DNA of 64,000 bases. It comes from Dromiciops gliroides. Lineage: Eukaryota; Chordata; Mammalia; Microbiotheria; Microbiotheriidae. Location: contig NC_057862.1 in NCBI RefSeq assembly GCF_019393635.1, forward strand, positions 477,776,669 through 477,840,668, read 5' to 3'. Positions 10,750-21,238 of the stretch are shown here, one piece after another. The notes under the pieces were generated by a model that ran no database searches, was not told the DNA's origin, and was given only the letters and a program-made list of their open reading frames with translations. The position numbers and the translations under genes are program-made. Position 1 is the first letter of the stretch; each line of letters begins with the position of its first letter.

Positions 10750-11637
10750 TTTAGCAATCTTGATAAGATAAGAATGACCCTTCTAAATTCTTGTTAGGGC
10801 AATAAAAATTTGGTCTGAGATGAAGGTTAATAAATATCTCTAGTTTGGGGGGGTAGTCTGCTATCAGCCCTTCATTTTAATATAGCCTGCCTCCACATTT
10901 AGCTGACCATTCACCCCCACCATCATTAGGGGTCTTTGGTCTGAGAGGGCCAGAGATCTCATTTTACTGGTAACTCGTCAGCCTTATTAATAAAATTATT
11001 AAATTACCCAGATAATATGTCTCTCATATTTTTAATCAACAAAAAAGGTAAATGAGAAAAACATACTGGACATGGCCTACATGGAAATTTGCTCTACTTG
11101 ACTATGCATATGTTACAAAAACATATCTGTTTTCTTTTTATGTTCCAATGGGAAGAAAAGGAAGGAGAATTTAGGGCAAGGAACAGGATTCCTACACCAA
11201 CCCCCCAAAACAGAAGGAAGTCAGGAAAGAAAATCACAGACAAGTTGGACAATTCTGAAAGTCACACGATCAATTGACTATATACATGAAAAACTACATA
11301 ATGTGAAATTCCATTTCACATACAATCCTCTCCTATTTCAGATTGTATTTAAAACTCTCATTTTATTTGGTGTTTAAGTTCAGAATAATAAAAAAACAAA
11401 ATGAGAAAAGGCATAAGGAGAGAGGAAGTGAAGACAATAAATGTATTTTTCCTCGGAGTTTGACAGAGAAAAAGAAGAGAGAGAATGAAGCTAGCTAAGA
11501 AAGGAAAAAGAGGTAAAGGATGAGAGCATGAGAAAACAGAGCAGGTTTGGAATAACTGGCTATAAAGGAGTAAAATAGGGAATCAGTTATGGAAGAAGAA
11601 AAGGCCTGCCTTGTTGTTGTCAAAGAACAGTTAAAAT
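10750..11637. other. No recognisable feature
   Basis: Ordinary AT-rich intronic sequence. The short open frame at 11089-11277 has no recognisable motif. Confidence 0.5.
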
Positions 11638-11647
11638 TGGATAACAA

Positions 11648-11796
11648 GGGGGACAGCTAGGTGGCGCAGTAGATAAAGCACTTGCCCTGAATTCAGGAGG
11701 TCCTGAGTTCAAATCCGACCTCAGACACTTGACACTTACTAGCAGTGTGACCCTGGGCAAGTCACTTAACCCTCATTGCCCCGCCCCAAAAAAATC
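11648..11796 (+). repeat. WSINE1-type SINE
   Basis: The target-site duplication TGGATAACAA is at 11638-11647 and 11797-11806. Confidence 0.92.
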
Positions 11797-11806
11797 TGGA
11801 TAACAA

Positions 11807-12420
11807 AAAATATAATCAGAGTATATTATTTCCTTCAGCCCCCTTTCAGTAACATTTGGGAACAGAATAATTAAGGGCTGTGGTGTGGCTAGGGAATGAC
11901 TGGCAGTAAAATGCAGGGGCAAAGAATCAGAAGATAAAGAACAGAATGGAGCTGAATTGGTAAACTATAGGATCAAGTTAAGGAAAGTAAGAAAATAAAG
12001 TCAGATCAGGGGTAACAGGTTGAGAAAAATAAGACTGGTCAGGAAAAGAAGTTGTAATTAGGGTGAAGAATGAGCTTAGGAAAACCTGAGGCATAGGGAG
12101 TAATGGAATAATAGAAGATTATGGTTCAGATAGAATGTCAGCCTTTTTTTTTTTAATTAAGGAAATAGAATATTTGTGGATAATGGTGAGATTCAGAGTG
12201 TGGTCATCCCTGTGCGTGACTAAGACAGACGAAAAGAATAGGTCTTAAGATTTAGAGAGACTGAGGTATTGAGAAGCTAGGAACTTTGAAGGAGTATCAA
12301 ACATGTATACAGAAGTCCCTTACAGAAGGGCAGGAGTTGTGGGGGAGAGTTAACAAGGTTCTGAATTCCTTGAGAAAGGAAAAATGAGGATAAATCCTGA
12401 TAAGTCTACCTTTGTAATAG
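11807..12420. other. No recognisable feature
   Basis: Purine-rich on the plus strand, like 840-1500, but I could not align the two. Confidence 0.4.
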
Positions 12421-12424
12421 CTCT

Positions 12425-12945
12425 AGTATTCGCCTCCTTCACTACCCTTAACACCTCCAAGATCAAATACAAAATGTTCTTTAAGTATCCAAAGGCATTC
12501 ATAATCTGGTCCCCAACTCTAGTATTCTTGCACCTTACTTCCCTCCAGATATTCTGCAGTCCAATTGACACTGGCCTTCTTACTATTCTTTTTCCAGGAC
12601 ACTTTATCTCTCAACTCCAAGTATATTTACTGGCTGTCTTCCAATCCTGGAATTCTCCCCCTCTCCTAGCTTTCCTGGCATCCTTCAAATCAGAGCTAAA
12701 ATCTCTTCTTTTACATGAAGTCTTTCTTCATCCCTTTTAATGCTAGTGCCTTCCCTTGTTGATTAATTCCCATTTACCCTGTCTGCATCTTGTTTCTAAA
12801 TAGTTGTTTGCATGTTGTCTTCCCCCATTAGACTGGGAGCTCCTTGAGAACAGGAACTGGATTTTGGGAATTTCTTTGCACTTCCAGTGCTTAGCACAGT
12901 ATCTAGCAAATGGTAAGCACTTAATAAATGCTTCCTTACTTGACC
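12425..12945 (+). repeat. L2 3' end
   Basis: Holds the ORF2 3' region (CTCCAAGATCAAATACAAAATG, CATAATCTGGTCC), then TTAGACTGGGAGCTCCTTGAGAACAG, GCTTAGCACAGTATCTAGC and TTAATAAATGCTT. The 118-codon open frame here is an L2 relic. Confidence 0.88.
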
Positions 12946-12949
12946 TGGA

Positions 12950-13740
12950 TGCCAATACAAAATATCCATTATGATTTGAATAGAGTAGAAAATTTTGGTA
13001 GAGTGTATTTTAAAGGAGGAAAGTGATCAAGGCAAAGACTAAATCTGAAAGTGACAGTAATAAGGAGTATTCTGACTCCCCTGCCAAGACCAGTAAGTCA
13101 AGAAGTTATCAGTGAAGGTACATCCAATGGGGGATGCGATAGACAGGGATGAGGGATGCAGTGCTGCTTAGGTGACTGAATAATACAAGGAAAAGAAGAG
13201 TAATAGGTGTGATAGTAGTTGCTAGTAGTGGGTGGCAGATCAATTATAATACTCCTTGGAAGCTGCAACTGTTTTGCTTAGCACAGTGCTTGCCATACAC
13301 GTGTGTATGATACACATATACACACACTTTCTGACTTTTAACAACCAATTTATTGTTATACAAAAACCAGCACACTTGTATCCTCTGTATCTACAAACTA
13401 ACTAATGGGACTTAACCAAGTTCTAACAAAAGTTTGATTTGGCAATTTAAGAAAACATTTTAACTTAAATATTACTTTTAAATTAAATTATCTGGAGTAC
13501 TTATTCGATTCTTTTCAAAATCACTGATCTCTAGATCACTATTTTTTTAAATTCAGAGCTTTATAAACCTAAAATCAAGCTCACTACTTAGATCTGATCT
13601 ACTTTCAGCCATACAGATAATATATGTACATGCGTATAATACACATGCATATATTATTTATATGTATTATATACATACCATGTGCATATGCATGCATGTA
13701 TATGTATGTGTATATGCATTTACATATTTAGTTTAATCAG
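12950..13740. other. No gene; alternating purine-pyrimidine tract
   Basis: 13615-13735 is a TATG/CATA-rich stretch with multiple ATGCAT palindromes. The rest is unassigned. Confidence 0.5.
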
Positions 13741-14110
13741 TTCACAATTTCATTCACCATTTATTAATCACCAACTTGCTATATGCAAAGCACTGCAATA
13801 GTCACTAGGGATACCAAGGCTGAAGAAAGTACATGACATCATGGAACTTTTACCCTACTGAGAAAATACACTATATATACAATTAAGTATAATAAAAGAA
13901 AAAAGGAAAAACTTCAATCAGAGAAGGACTCACAGAAGAGGCTTCTGATATGCAGGAAAGAGGAATACAAAGAGGTAAAAGATGGAATACCAAATTCAAG
14001 GAATAACTAGTAATCTAGTTTTTCACTAGCACACTGAATTCACAAAGGGAAGCAATGTAAAATAAGCATAGGAGCCAGAATAGGGTCCTAAATGCCATGC
14101 TAAGGTAGAT
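13740..14110 (-). repeat. L2 fragment
   Basis: Reversed L2 tail (CACCATTTATTAATCACC, AAGCACTGCAATAGTCACTAGGGATACCAAGG) followed by the reversed upstream region. Confidence 0.7.
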
Positions 14111-14149
14111 GTTTTAGCCTATAGACAACATAAAGCAACTGAAGGTTTA

Positions 14150-15720
14150 TTGACAATCAATCAACTAAGTCCTTATTAAGCATCTACCATGCTTACAAAT
14201 AAAAAAAAAACCCACTAAGAACTAAACAACTCCTGCCCTCAAGAAACTTATATTCTATAGGAAAAACAACATGTGCTTATGTCAGTACAAATATACTATA
14301 TACAAAGTAAATAAAAGGTAATTTTGGGAAAGAGACATCAGTGGCTAGGAAAATAAGGAAAGACCTGACAAAGGAAGTGGCATCTGGGATCAACTCTGAA
14401 GGAAGTCAGGGATTCTAAGAGCCAAAAGTGAAATATTCCAGTCATGAGGGTTGTACAAAAGTATGAAGGAGGGAGCTGGAATGCAGTATGTAAGGAAAAG
14501 AAAGAAAGCCAATTTGAGAAGACTAAGTAACAACTTCCAGGGTGGAGCCAAGATGGCAAAGGAAAGGCAGTGAGCTCTTGAACTCATGACATGATCACTC
14601 CAAATAATGCCATAGGACAATGCCTGGAGCAGCAAAACCCACAGAAGAATGTTTTTAAATCATCTTCTAACCAAGAATGACTTGGAAGGTCAGAAGGAGG
14701 GAGCTGCTGTGCTGAGACAAGTCCCAGGAAGGCCTCACCAGAGAAGGAGACCCCTCCCCCCCCCCCAGAGCCTCTGAATCAGCTGCAGCGCCAGTGTCAT
14801 CTGGAACTAAGCTCACAGTCTGGTGAGAGGGCTGAGCCCTTGGCAGGGGGGAGACTATAGGGGTCTATGCTGGTGCTGAGGCAAAACTTGGGCTTTTCAC
14901 CCCTGCTGAGAACCAGAAGGTAGGCTTGAGTAGCAGTGGCCCAGGTGGGGGAGGGGCACAGGCTCGTCGGAGCTAACAACCACAACACAACAAAGCTGGT
15001 TGATTAGCAAGTTGGTCGGGGGTCATCTACTGGACCAGGGAGTGAAGAACCTGATCCTCCTTAAATCATACCACCTGGGACTTCTGAAGCTTGGGATACT
15101 ATAGCCTGGAAACAGTGGCCCACTTTAAGGAGAAGACTAAGTAACATATGATGGTGAATATATAATTATAAGATTAGAAATGTAAAGTAGAGACAGGTTG
15201 TGAAGAGCTTCAAATGCCAAATAAAAGAGCTTGTATTTTATCTCAAAGGGAATAGGAAGCTTAATAGTAGGGGAATGGCAAATTCAACCTATACCTTAGG
15301 AAGATTATTCTGGCAGCTATGTAGAGGACAGATTTGACCAAGGAGAAACTACAGTCAAGGAAAACTATTAGGAAGCTATTATAGTAATCCATGTGAGAGT
15401 TGATGAGAGCTTGTAGTAGAGTGATGGCTGTATGAATGGATAGAATGTGATGGATTCAGAAAATGATGATGAAGAATTGACAAGATTTGGCAACTGAATG
15501 GACATGGGAGAAAGGAAAGGATGAGAGAAGAACTGAAGATTTGAGTAATTGGGCAGATGGTGATGCCCTCAACAGAAATAGGGAATTTTGAAGGAGAGAC
15601 AGATTTAGAGAAGATAATGAATTCTATTTTGAACATAATGAGTTTGAGAGGCCCAGAAGACATCCTGGGGGAAACTATCCAGCAGGCAGATGACAATGCA
15701 GGACTGAAATTCAAGAGAAA
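14150..15720 (-). repeat. L2 fragment split by an L1 5'-end insertion
   Basis: The tail is at left (CTTATTAAGCATCTACCATG, CTGCCCTCAAGAAACTT). The body reads on to 14532 and resumes after 15146 in register (AGGTTGTGAAGAGCTTCAAATGCCAAATAAAAG; TATAGTAATCCATGTGAG). The 111-codon minus frame at 15379-15714 is an L2 relic. Confidence 0.82.
14533..15129 (+). mobile_element. L1 5'-end-only insertion
   Basis: Begins CAGGGTGGAGCCAAGATGGC, typical of a mammalian L1 5' UTR (AAGATGGC is the YY1-type element). It runs about 600 nt through G/C-richer sequence and then stops. A 17-nt target-site duplication starting GAGAAGACTAAG lies at 14516-14532 and 15130-15146, so both ends are intact. It carries no ORF1, ORF2, 3' UTR or poly-A tail. 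The family call rests on the opening motif and my memory of marsupial L1s. Confidence 0.65.
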
Positions 15721-15774
15721 AATTAGGTCTGGATGAATAGCATCAATTAAGCAAGCACTATTAAGTGACTACTA

Positions 15775-15985
15775 GGGAAGCAGCTAGGGTGCGATGTAGA
15801 TAGTGTGCTAAGTTAGGAAGATCTGATTTCAAATCCTGCTCAGACACTAGCTATGTGACTCTGGAAATAAAGTTAACCTGCCTGCCTCAGTTTCCTCATT
15901 AAAACAGGGAAAATAATATCACCTACACCTACCAGTAATTTGGCTAAAATAATACTTTGTGTAAAGCACTTTGCAAACCTTAATG
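15775..15985 (+). repeat. MIR-type CORE-SINE
   Basis: GCAGCTAGGGTGCGATGTAG head, CAGACACTAGCTATGTGACTCTGG core, CTGCCTCAGTTTCCTCATTAAAACAGGG and CACTTTGCAAACCTTAA tail. Confidence 0.8.
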
Positions 15986-15989
15986 AGCT

Positions 15990-16600
15990 AAATAAATAAC
16001 AGCTATTATTATGTGCCAAGTACTGGGCTAGGTACAGTAACACAAGTATAAAGAAAGAAAATTCCCTACTTGCAAGGAGCCTATACTCTAATGGGGGACA
16101 ATAATAAGTACATTTAAAAATGCATACAGAATAAATATGAAATTAATAAATACAAATATAGACAAAGAAATTAAATACAGAGTGATCTGCAAAGGAGGGC
16201 AACAGAAGATGGAGAAATCAGAAAAGGCTTCATGAAGAAGATGATGGTACATGAGCTGCATCTTAAAGGAAGACAGGGAATCAAGGGGGAGGGATGGGGG
16301 AGGGTCCCCAGTAAGCTGGTTGCACCACATTCCAAGAATGTGGGACAACAGCTGATGCGAAGGCAACAAAAGGGGAAACAGAATGTTTTCTGTGAGGAAC
16401 AAAGAGAAGGCCAGATCATCTGACAGTCATCTACATAGAAATATTCCATCCAATGGTAGCTGATAAGATCAAGACAGCATGTAGAGAAAGAAAAGAACTC
16501 AGCCAGAACCCTAAGGAACATCCAGACCAAGTGGCTGGGAGATTAATAAAGGATCCAGGAAAAGAGATGGAGAAACAGCCATTAGAAATATAGGAAAGAA
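15990..16600 (-). repeat. L2 3' end
   Basis: Reversed tail (TATTATTATGTGCCAAGTACTGG) with CTACTTGCAAGGAGCCTATACTCTAAT; extends into the reversed 3' region (GGAAAAGGCTTCATGAAG). Confidence 0.78.
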
Positions 16601-16619
16601 TAAGGAAGTGAAAGAACTA

Positions 16620-17215
16620 CAAATTACTCCTTTGCCACATGTGCCTTTTTCCCTGGATTCTGTACTTGTGGGAGGGTATGCCTCAGTTTGGGAAGATGCT
16701 TTGCTGGCTGGCTAACTGATTTCAATTGATACTCAAAGAAGTACACCAACTCCTCATAATTACTCCCAGAAATCTTCTGGAGGAGGAATAATAGTTGCTC
16801 TATAGAGACGAAACCTGATAGCCAAATGTAGCTTGGATGAGAGAGCCCAGAGCCAATGTGCTATATACATGGAACTTCTGTGATAAATATGGAGCCCTTC
16901 TCATTTACAAAAACCTACTGGAAATATTGCCCATCTGGAACTCTAGTTATTAGATAGTCTAGTTTTCAGGATGCACTAGAGAAAAAATAAGGGTTTTTTT
17001 CTCCTTTCTTTTAGATCATAATTGAACAATCTGTTTTCTAATGGGTCCTTACAAATTCATCTAGGTCCTCTGTGATAACTTTTGCTTGTCTGAATGCTTA
17101 TGTACTGATAGTTTTGTATCACTAAATCCAATGAGTACTGTAGTTAATAAAATGTACAAATTTTGCATCCAGAAAATATTAGTACCTAGCTCATAAACAT
17201 TCATTTCTTTCTTTT
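16620..17215 (+). repeat. Unclassified, possible LTR-like repeat
   Basis: 16640-16740 shares ordered blocks with 19305-19475 (TTTTCCCTGG, TACTTGTGG, GGCTGGCTAACTGATTTCAA versus GGCTAGCTAATTGATATCAA). No family was recognised. Confidence 0.35.
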
Positions 17216-17219
17216 GTTA

Positions 17220-17345
17220 TTGAGTAGTCAATACATATTTATTAAGCGTCTCCTATGTGCCTGGTACTGGGCTAAATGATGGGGATACAAAAAGAGACAA
17301 ATACAGTTCCTGCCCAAGGTGTTCACAACTTCTTAAGCTGTTGTG
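17220..17345 (-). repeat. L2 3' tail
   Basis: CATATTTATTAAGCGTCTCCTATGTGCCTGGTACTGGGCTAAATGATGGGGATACAAAAAGAG is the reversed L2 end, cut short after GTTCCTGCCCAAGG. Confidence 0.8.
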
Positions 17346-17549
17346 ACATAAGGCTAGATAGCCTTTCTGAGGGTTTTTTTGTTGGCAGAAAGTTCCTAGG
17401 ATGTTTGCCTGCTGACCTATCAACTCTAAATGCTTAATCCTCTTGGAACCCCCACACACTCAAGGCTTCCCTGATGCTTCTTCCCCACTTTCCACCCCAT
17501 TCCCACCTTCTCCTCTCAAATTAAACAGCTGTCCTATTGCTGGATGAGT

Positions 17550-18300
17550 TTAGAATTCCGTTAGGATTGCCTTGCCAATTCACTGGGAAAATTTCAGTTT
17601 CTCTTTAATATAAAGACTCAAAAGAAATCTACCTGAACCTCCAAAGGAACTACATATGGCATGAAATTTTGGTGTTCCTTGCTTGGAAAGGGACATCTAG
17701 AGATTTTTGTCCAGACCTCAGACAGATGATCACTGAGAGAATCCTGGAAGAGTTTTCACTCAATTTGGTTTGTCACCTACAAGTGAGGAGAATGACTTCC
17801 AATCAACTCCAGGTCCCTAATCCCTACTGGATAAATTCCATATGCTCTGGGATCATCACTATGGGAATTACGGCTTCCTCCAAAAAGAAGAAGATTGATT
17901 TTCCTTTTTTTTTTTGGGGGGGGGGGGGGCAGCAGGCAACGGTCACACAGCTAGTAAATGCCTGAGGCCAGATTTGAACTCAGGTGCTCCTGACTCCAGG
18001 GCCAGTGCTCTAACCACTATGCCCCAACCAAGCTGCCCCTTTTCTTTTCCTTTTAAATTAGTTTTACAATTAAGCCCAATCTATGTGTTCACATAAAGAG
18101 TAGAAGGGTCCCTTAAGGGGCAAGGAAAGGGCAAGAATTCGTTTCCCTAGAGTGCTACTTCACAAGCACCAAGCTAAATCAGTTTAGTTTCTAATCTGAA
18201 GAGTGAGGGGGTGTCTTCCAAAATTCCTAATCCCTTTGGGGATAACTACTTGTGCTTTTTTACCTCGGTGAGGGCCCGGTTTTCCTTCTGAGAAGGGATG
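17550..18300 (+). repeat. Unclassified interspersed repeat, copy B
   Basis: Homologous to copy A at 5270-5510. A SINE interrupts it at 17903-18039 and it may continue to about 18300 (TCCCTTTGGGGATAACTAC). Most of the 98-codon frame here (17669-17965) is repeat and SINE. Confidence 0.45.
17903..18039 (-). repeat. WSINE1-type SINE
   Basis: Poly-T and a 14-nt G-run at left replace the usual GGGGCAATGGGG junction. A target-site duplication of about 9 nt (TTTTCCTTT) is suggested but is low in complexity. Confidence 0.85.
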
Positions 18301-19625
18301 CTTGGTTTTCTTATTCTTTTGTCCCCCCAATCTTTATTGCTTTTGGGTTCAGGAAGACCTTTTTGCACCAAGCACCAAGGCAGAGATAACCTAACAAAGA
18401 CTGCAAATTGATTATCTGTTCAACTGTATATATGTTAGTATGGGAGAATGTTAATTGTCAAATTTGATTAGAAACTGTGCCACACTGAGTTTTCCCAAAG
18501 ACTTTTTTGTATAAAGTATGAGATAAAAAGCATTCAAAAAGGATAATACTGAACCTGTCCAAGTCACCAAAAAGCTATATAGAATTTGGAACTAACAAAT
18601 TTTGCCACACTCTAGGAAGTCCGCCAAGGAAAGCAAATGTTAAACTACAGGAAAAGAGGGTGGTAAGCAGAGAGGGAGAGGGAATGTAAATGTGCCAATT
18701 ACCCCAACCCATTCAAAGTAACTAATGAGAAAGATGTTTTACACACTGAAATTTTTATCAAGTCAGAACATGTCTACTAAATCTATCCATCAAAGGTGTT
18801 AAAAATCCTCACTTTTTAATTTAGACACAAAAAGTCCTTAATTTGGAAGGAGCAAAATTGCTGAATGAAATTAAATGATGCCACAAACAAGTACATTAAG
18901 ACTGACTTTAGTCAGTAATGCCCTGAGGCTTCGGATAAAATAGCAAGTCAATTTGGAATCCAGAATTCAGTCCAGGCTAGTGATGAAAACAGCTTTAGAC
19001 AAGAACCTGAGAGGGAATCCCATTGGGGAAGTTTCTGTCTACCAGACCCTACTTGGCCACGTGAATTTCAAAATGTCAGAACATTTTGGACAGATATTCT
19101 AGCAGTGTCACCCACATCATTAATGACAGGGCAGCATCTGCACTGGAAACAGAAGGAAAACTACACACAATGAAAAAACGTGCCTTTAGGATTATAAAAA
19201 GGGGCCTCACAGAAAGTTATACCATACCTGAAGAGAATTTCAAAAGGATCCCACAAAGCGGAAAGAAGACTTCTAAAAAACATAAGCTGTTACCTCTTTG
19301 CTACATTTTGTTTCATTTTCCCTGGGACTCTACATGTACTTGTGGAAGAAAGTGAGTCCCCCAACTAGGAGAATTTTTTGTACCCACTGTTTTTACTGGT
19401 TTAGTAAATACCTATTACTAAAAGCTAAGTAACTCTGGCTAGCTAATTGATATCAACTGCTATCAATTAAGGAGTAGAGCACACCTGTTAGTAATAAAGC
19501 TACAAAAACAAACCCTCAAGGTTACCCCTTAGAACCCTGAAGGGAGAAGCAGTCAGCCACCATCTAGGGAGTCTGCCTGCCAGTGCAAATGGGAATTTAG
19601 GATAGTAGCCTCAGAACTCTCCCTA
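18300..19625. other. Unassigned stretch
   Basis: There is an 89-codon open frame at 19086-19355 with no recognisable motif; its end overlaps the repeat block shared with 16640-16740. Nothing else was recognised. Confidence 0.4.
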
Positions 19626-19629
19626 ATTC

Positions 19630-19765
19630 ATATAGTATTTTAAGATATGCAAAGAACTTTTACATGTTATCTCATCTGATCCTCACAATAATCCAATGAG
19701 ATAAGTGCTACTGTTTTCTCCATTTTACAGATGAGAAAACTGATGATCAAAGAGGTTAATCATTT
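19630..19765 (-). repeat. MIR-type 3' half
   Basis: TTATCTCATCTGATCCTCACAATAA, then CCATTTTACAGATGAGAAAACTGA and AAAGAGGTTAA, is the reversed MIR tail. Confidence 0.8.
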
Positions 19766-19769
19766 TTTC

Positions 19770-20400
19770 AAGGTCAGAAACTTAAGAATTTTAATGCATC
19801 ACCTAAGGGTCACAGCTATTTACCTTGACAGGGCCCCTTTCTATTTCGCCTCATCCTTCAGTAGCAAAGGTTTACATATATTTACCATAATATACAAACT
19901 AAAATTTGTGGCCATATCACCCTGCCAAATAACTGAGTAGTCATTTAAAAACAGTCCCCTGTCAGTGAACAATGAGATTTTCAGACATGGCAAACGGGTG
20001 AATATGTTTCATTTGACTATACATATAAGTGAGGTTGTTGGTTGTTGGTTTTGGGGGGTTTTTTTGAGAGGGTGGTGAGAAAAATGGGAGGACAAAAGAA
20101 AAGAAATATTAGTAACATTTTTTTAATATACAGAAAAGAGCAGAACGAAGTTGATAAGGGAATGACAAGCAAGGCAGTGGTGATACTAGAATATTAAATT
20201 TACCTCCCAAACCTCCCACAAAACTGTATGTAAAAAAGATCCATATTTTCATATAGAATCTTCTTTGATTGGAAATATTAATGTTTGTTGATATTTGACG
20301 GGGAGGCGAAAGGAAGAAAAACTGGGAGGAAGGGAAAACCAGTCTTTGTCATCCGGTCAAGTGATCTTTCCAACAGGGATGACAGCTGTGCAAGTTCCTT
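19770..20400. other. No recognisable feature
   Basis: A short G/T run lies at 20030-20065. Otherwise ordinary sequence. Confidence 0.5.
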
Positions 20401-20404
20401 CCTG

Positions 20405-20590
20405 CTAAATCACAGGATCAGGATTATACATTTAGAGCAAGAAGGAACCTTAGAAATGGAGTCAAACTCCTGTCATTTTTCAGATAAACTTGAGACTCAT
20501 TAAGTAATCACCCAAACAGGTAGTAAGAAGTAGAGACAGGTGTGACTCTGTTACTGACTCCAAATCCAACACACTTTTCATTGGTTCACA
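20405..20590 (-). repeat. MIR-like repeat
   Basis: TTTAGAGCAAGAAGGAACCTTAGAAATG, CATTTTTCAGATAAACTTGAGACTC and GACTCCAAATCCAAC follow the order of the reversed mammalian MIR-like family also seen at 37830-37985. Confidence 0.55.
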
Positions 20591-20599
20591 CTGCCACTT

Positions 20600-20945
20600 T
20601 TCCTTCCATGTTTCTTCTCTTCCTATTTAAAATCTCTGAATCCTTCAAGGCCCAACTGAGATTTAATTCCTCCATTAAACTGACCATGATATGCCCTGCC
20701 CCCAACACAAAGTGATCTTTCTCCTCAAATTTTCTTTTAGCACTTGCCCTACATCTCTCTAATTATTCTCATTCTACTCTCTATCATAATTATTTGTGCC
20801 ACCACCATCTCTCCCCCAAAGAAAATAAACTTCTTGGATACAAAAACTACTTCATCTTGGCTTTTATCACCAGCAACTAGAACCGTGTCTGGCACATAGA
20901 AGGAAACTGATAAACTCTTGCTAATTAAATGACTGACTGTAAAGT
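20600..20945 (+). repeat. L2 3' end
   Basis: TCCTTCAAGGCCCAACTGAGATTTAATTCCTCCATTAAACTGACC, through ACTTCTTGGATACAAAAACT and GGCACATAGAAGG. A separate tail (CAGTGCCTGGACACTGTAGATACTTAATAAATGC) follows at 21040-21085. Confidence 0.85.
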
Positions 20946-21238
20946 CCTTCAGCACATCATTTTACCCTTATAACCTCAAGGCCTACTACCATAGTGCCCT
21001 GAGCAAAGGTGCTAACGTTCCTTGAAGATTAAATCGCCAGAAATTAGCACAGTGCCTGGACACTGTAGATACTTAATAAATGCAATTATCAATTGACTAC
21101 TTGACTGAAAAGGTTTTACTTCTTATCTAATCTCTATAATTTTTAAATTGTACCACAATTTGTGCTTGAAAACAGCAGTTACAGTAGTTAAACAAAGAAT
21201 TATAATTCTGCACAATGTCTCTATATTTAAAGTCCTTA

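Noticed and set aside
12384..12740. 118-codon plus-strand frame as a possible gene
   Set aside because: L2 3' region relic, with the standard L2 tail directly after it.
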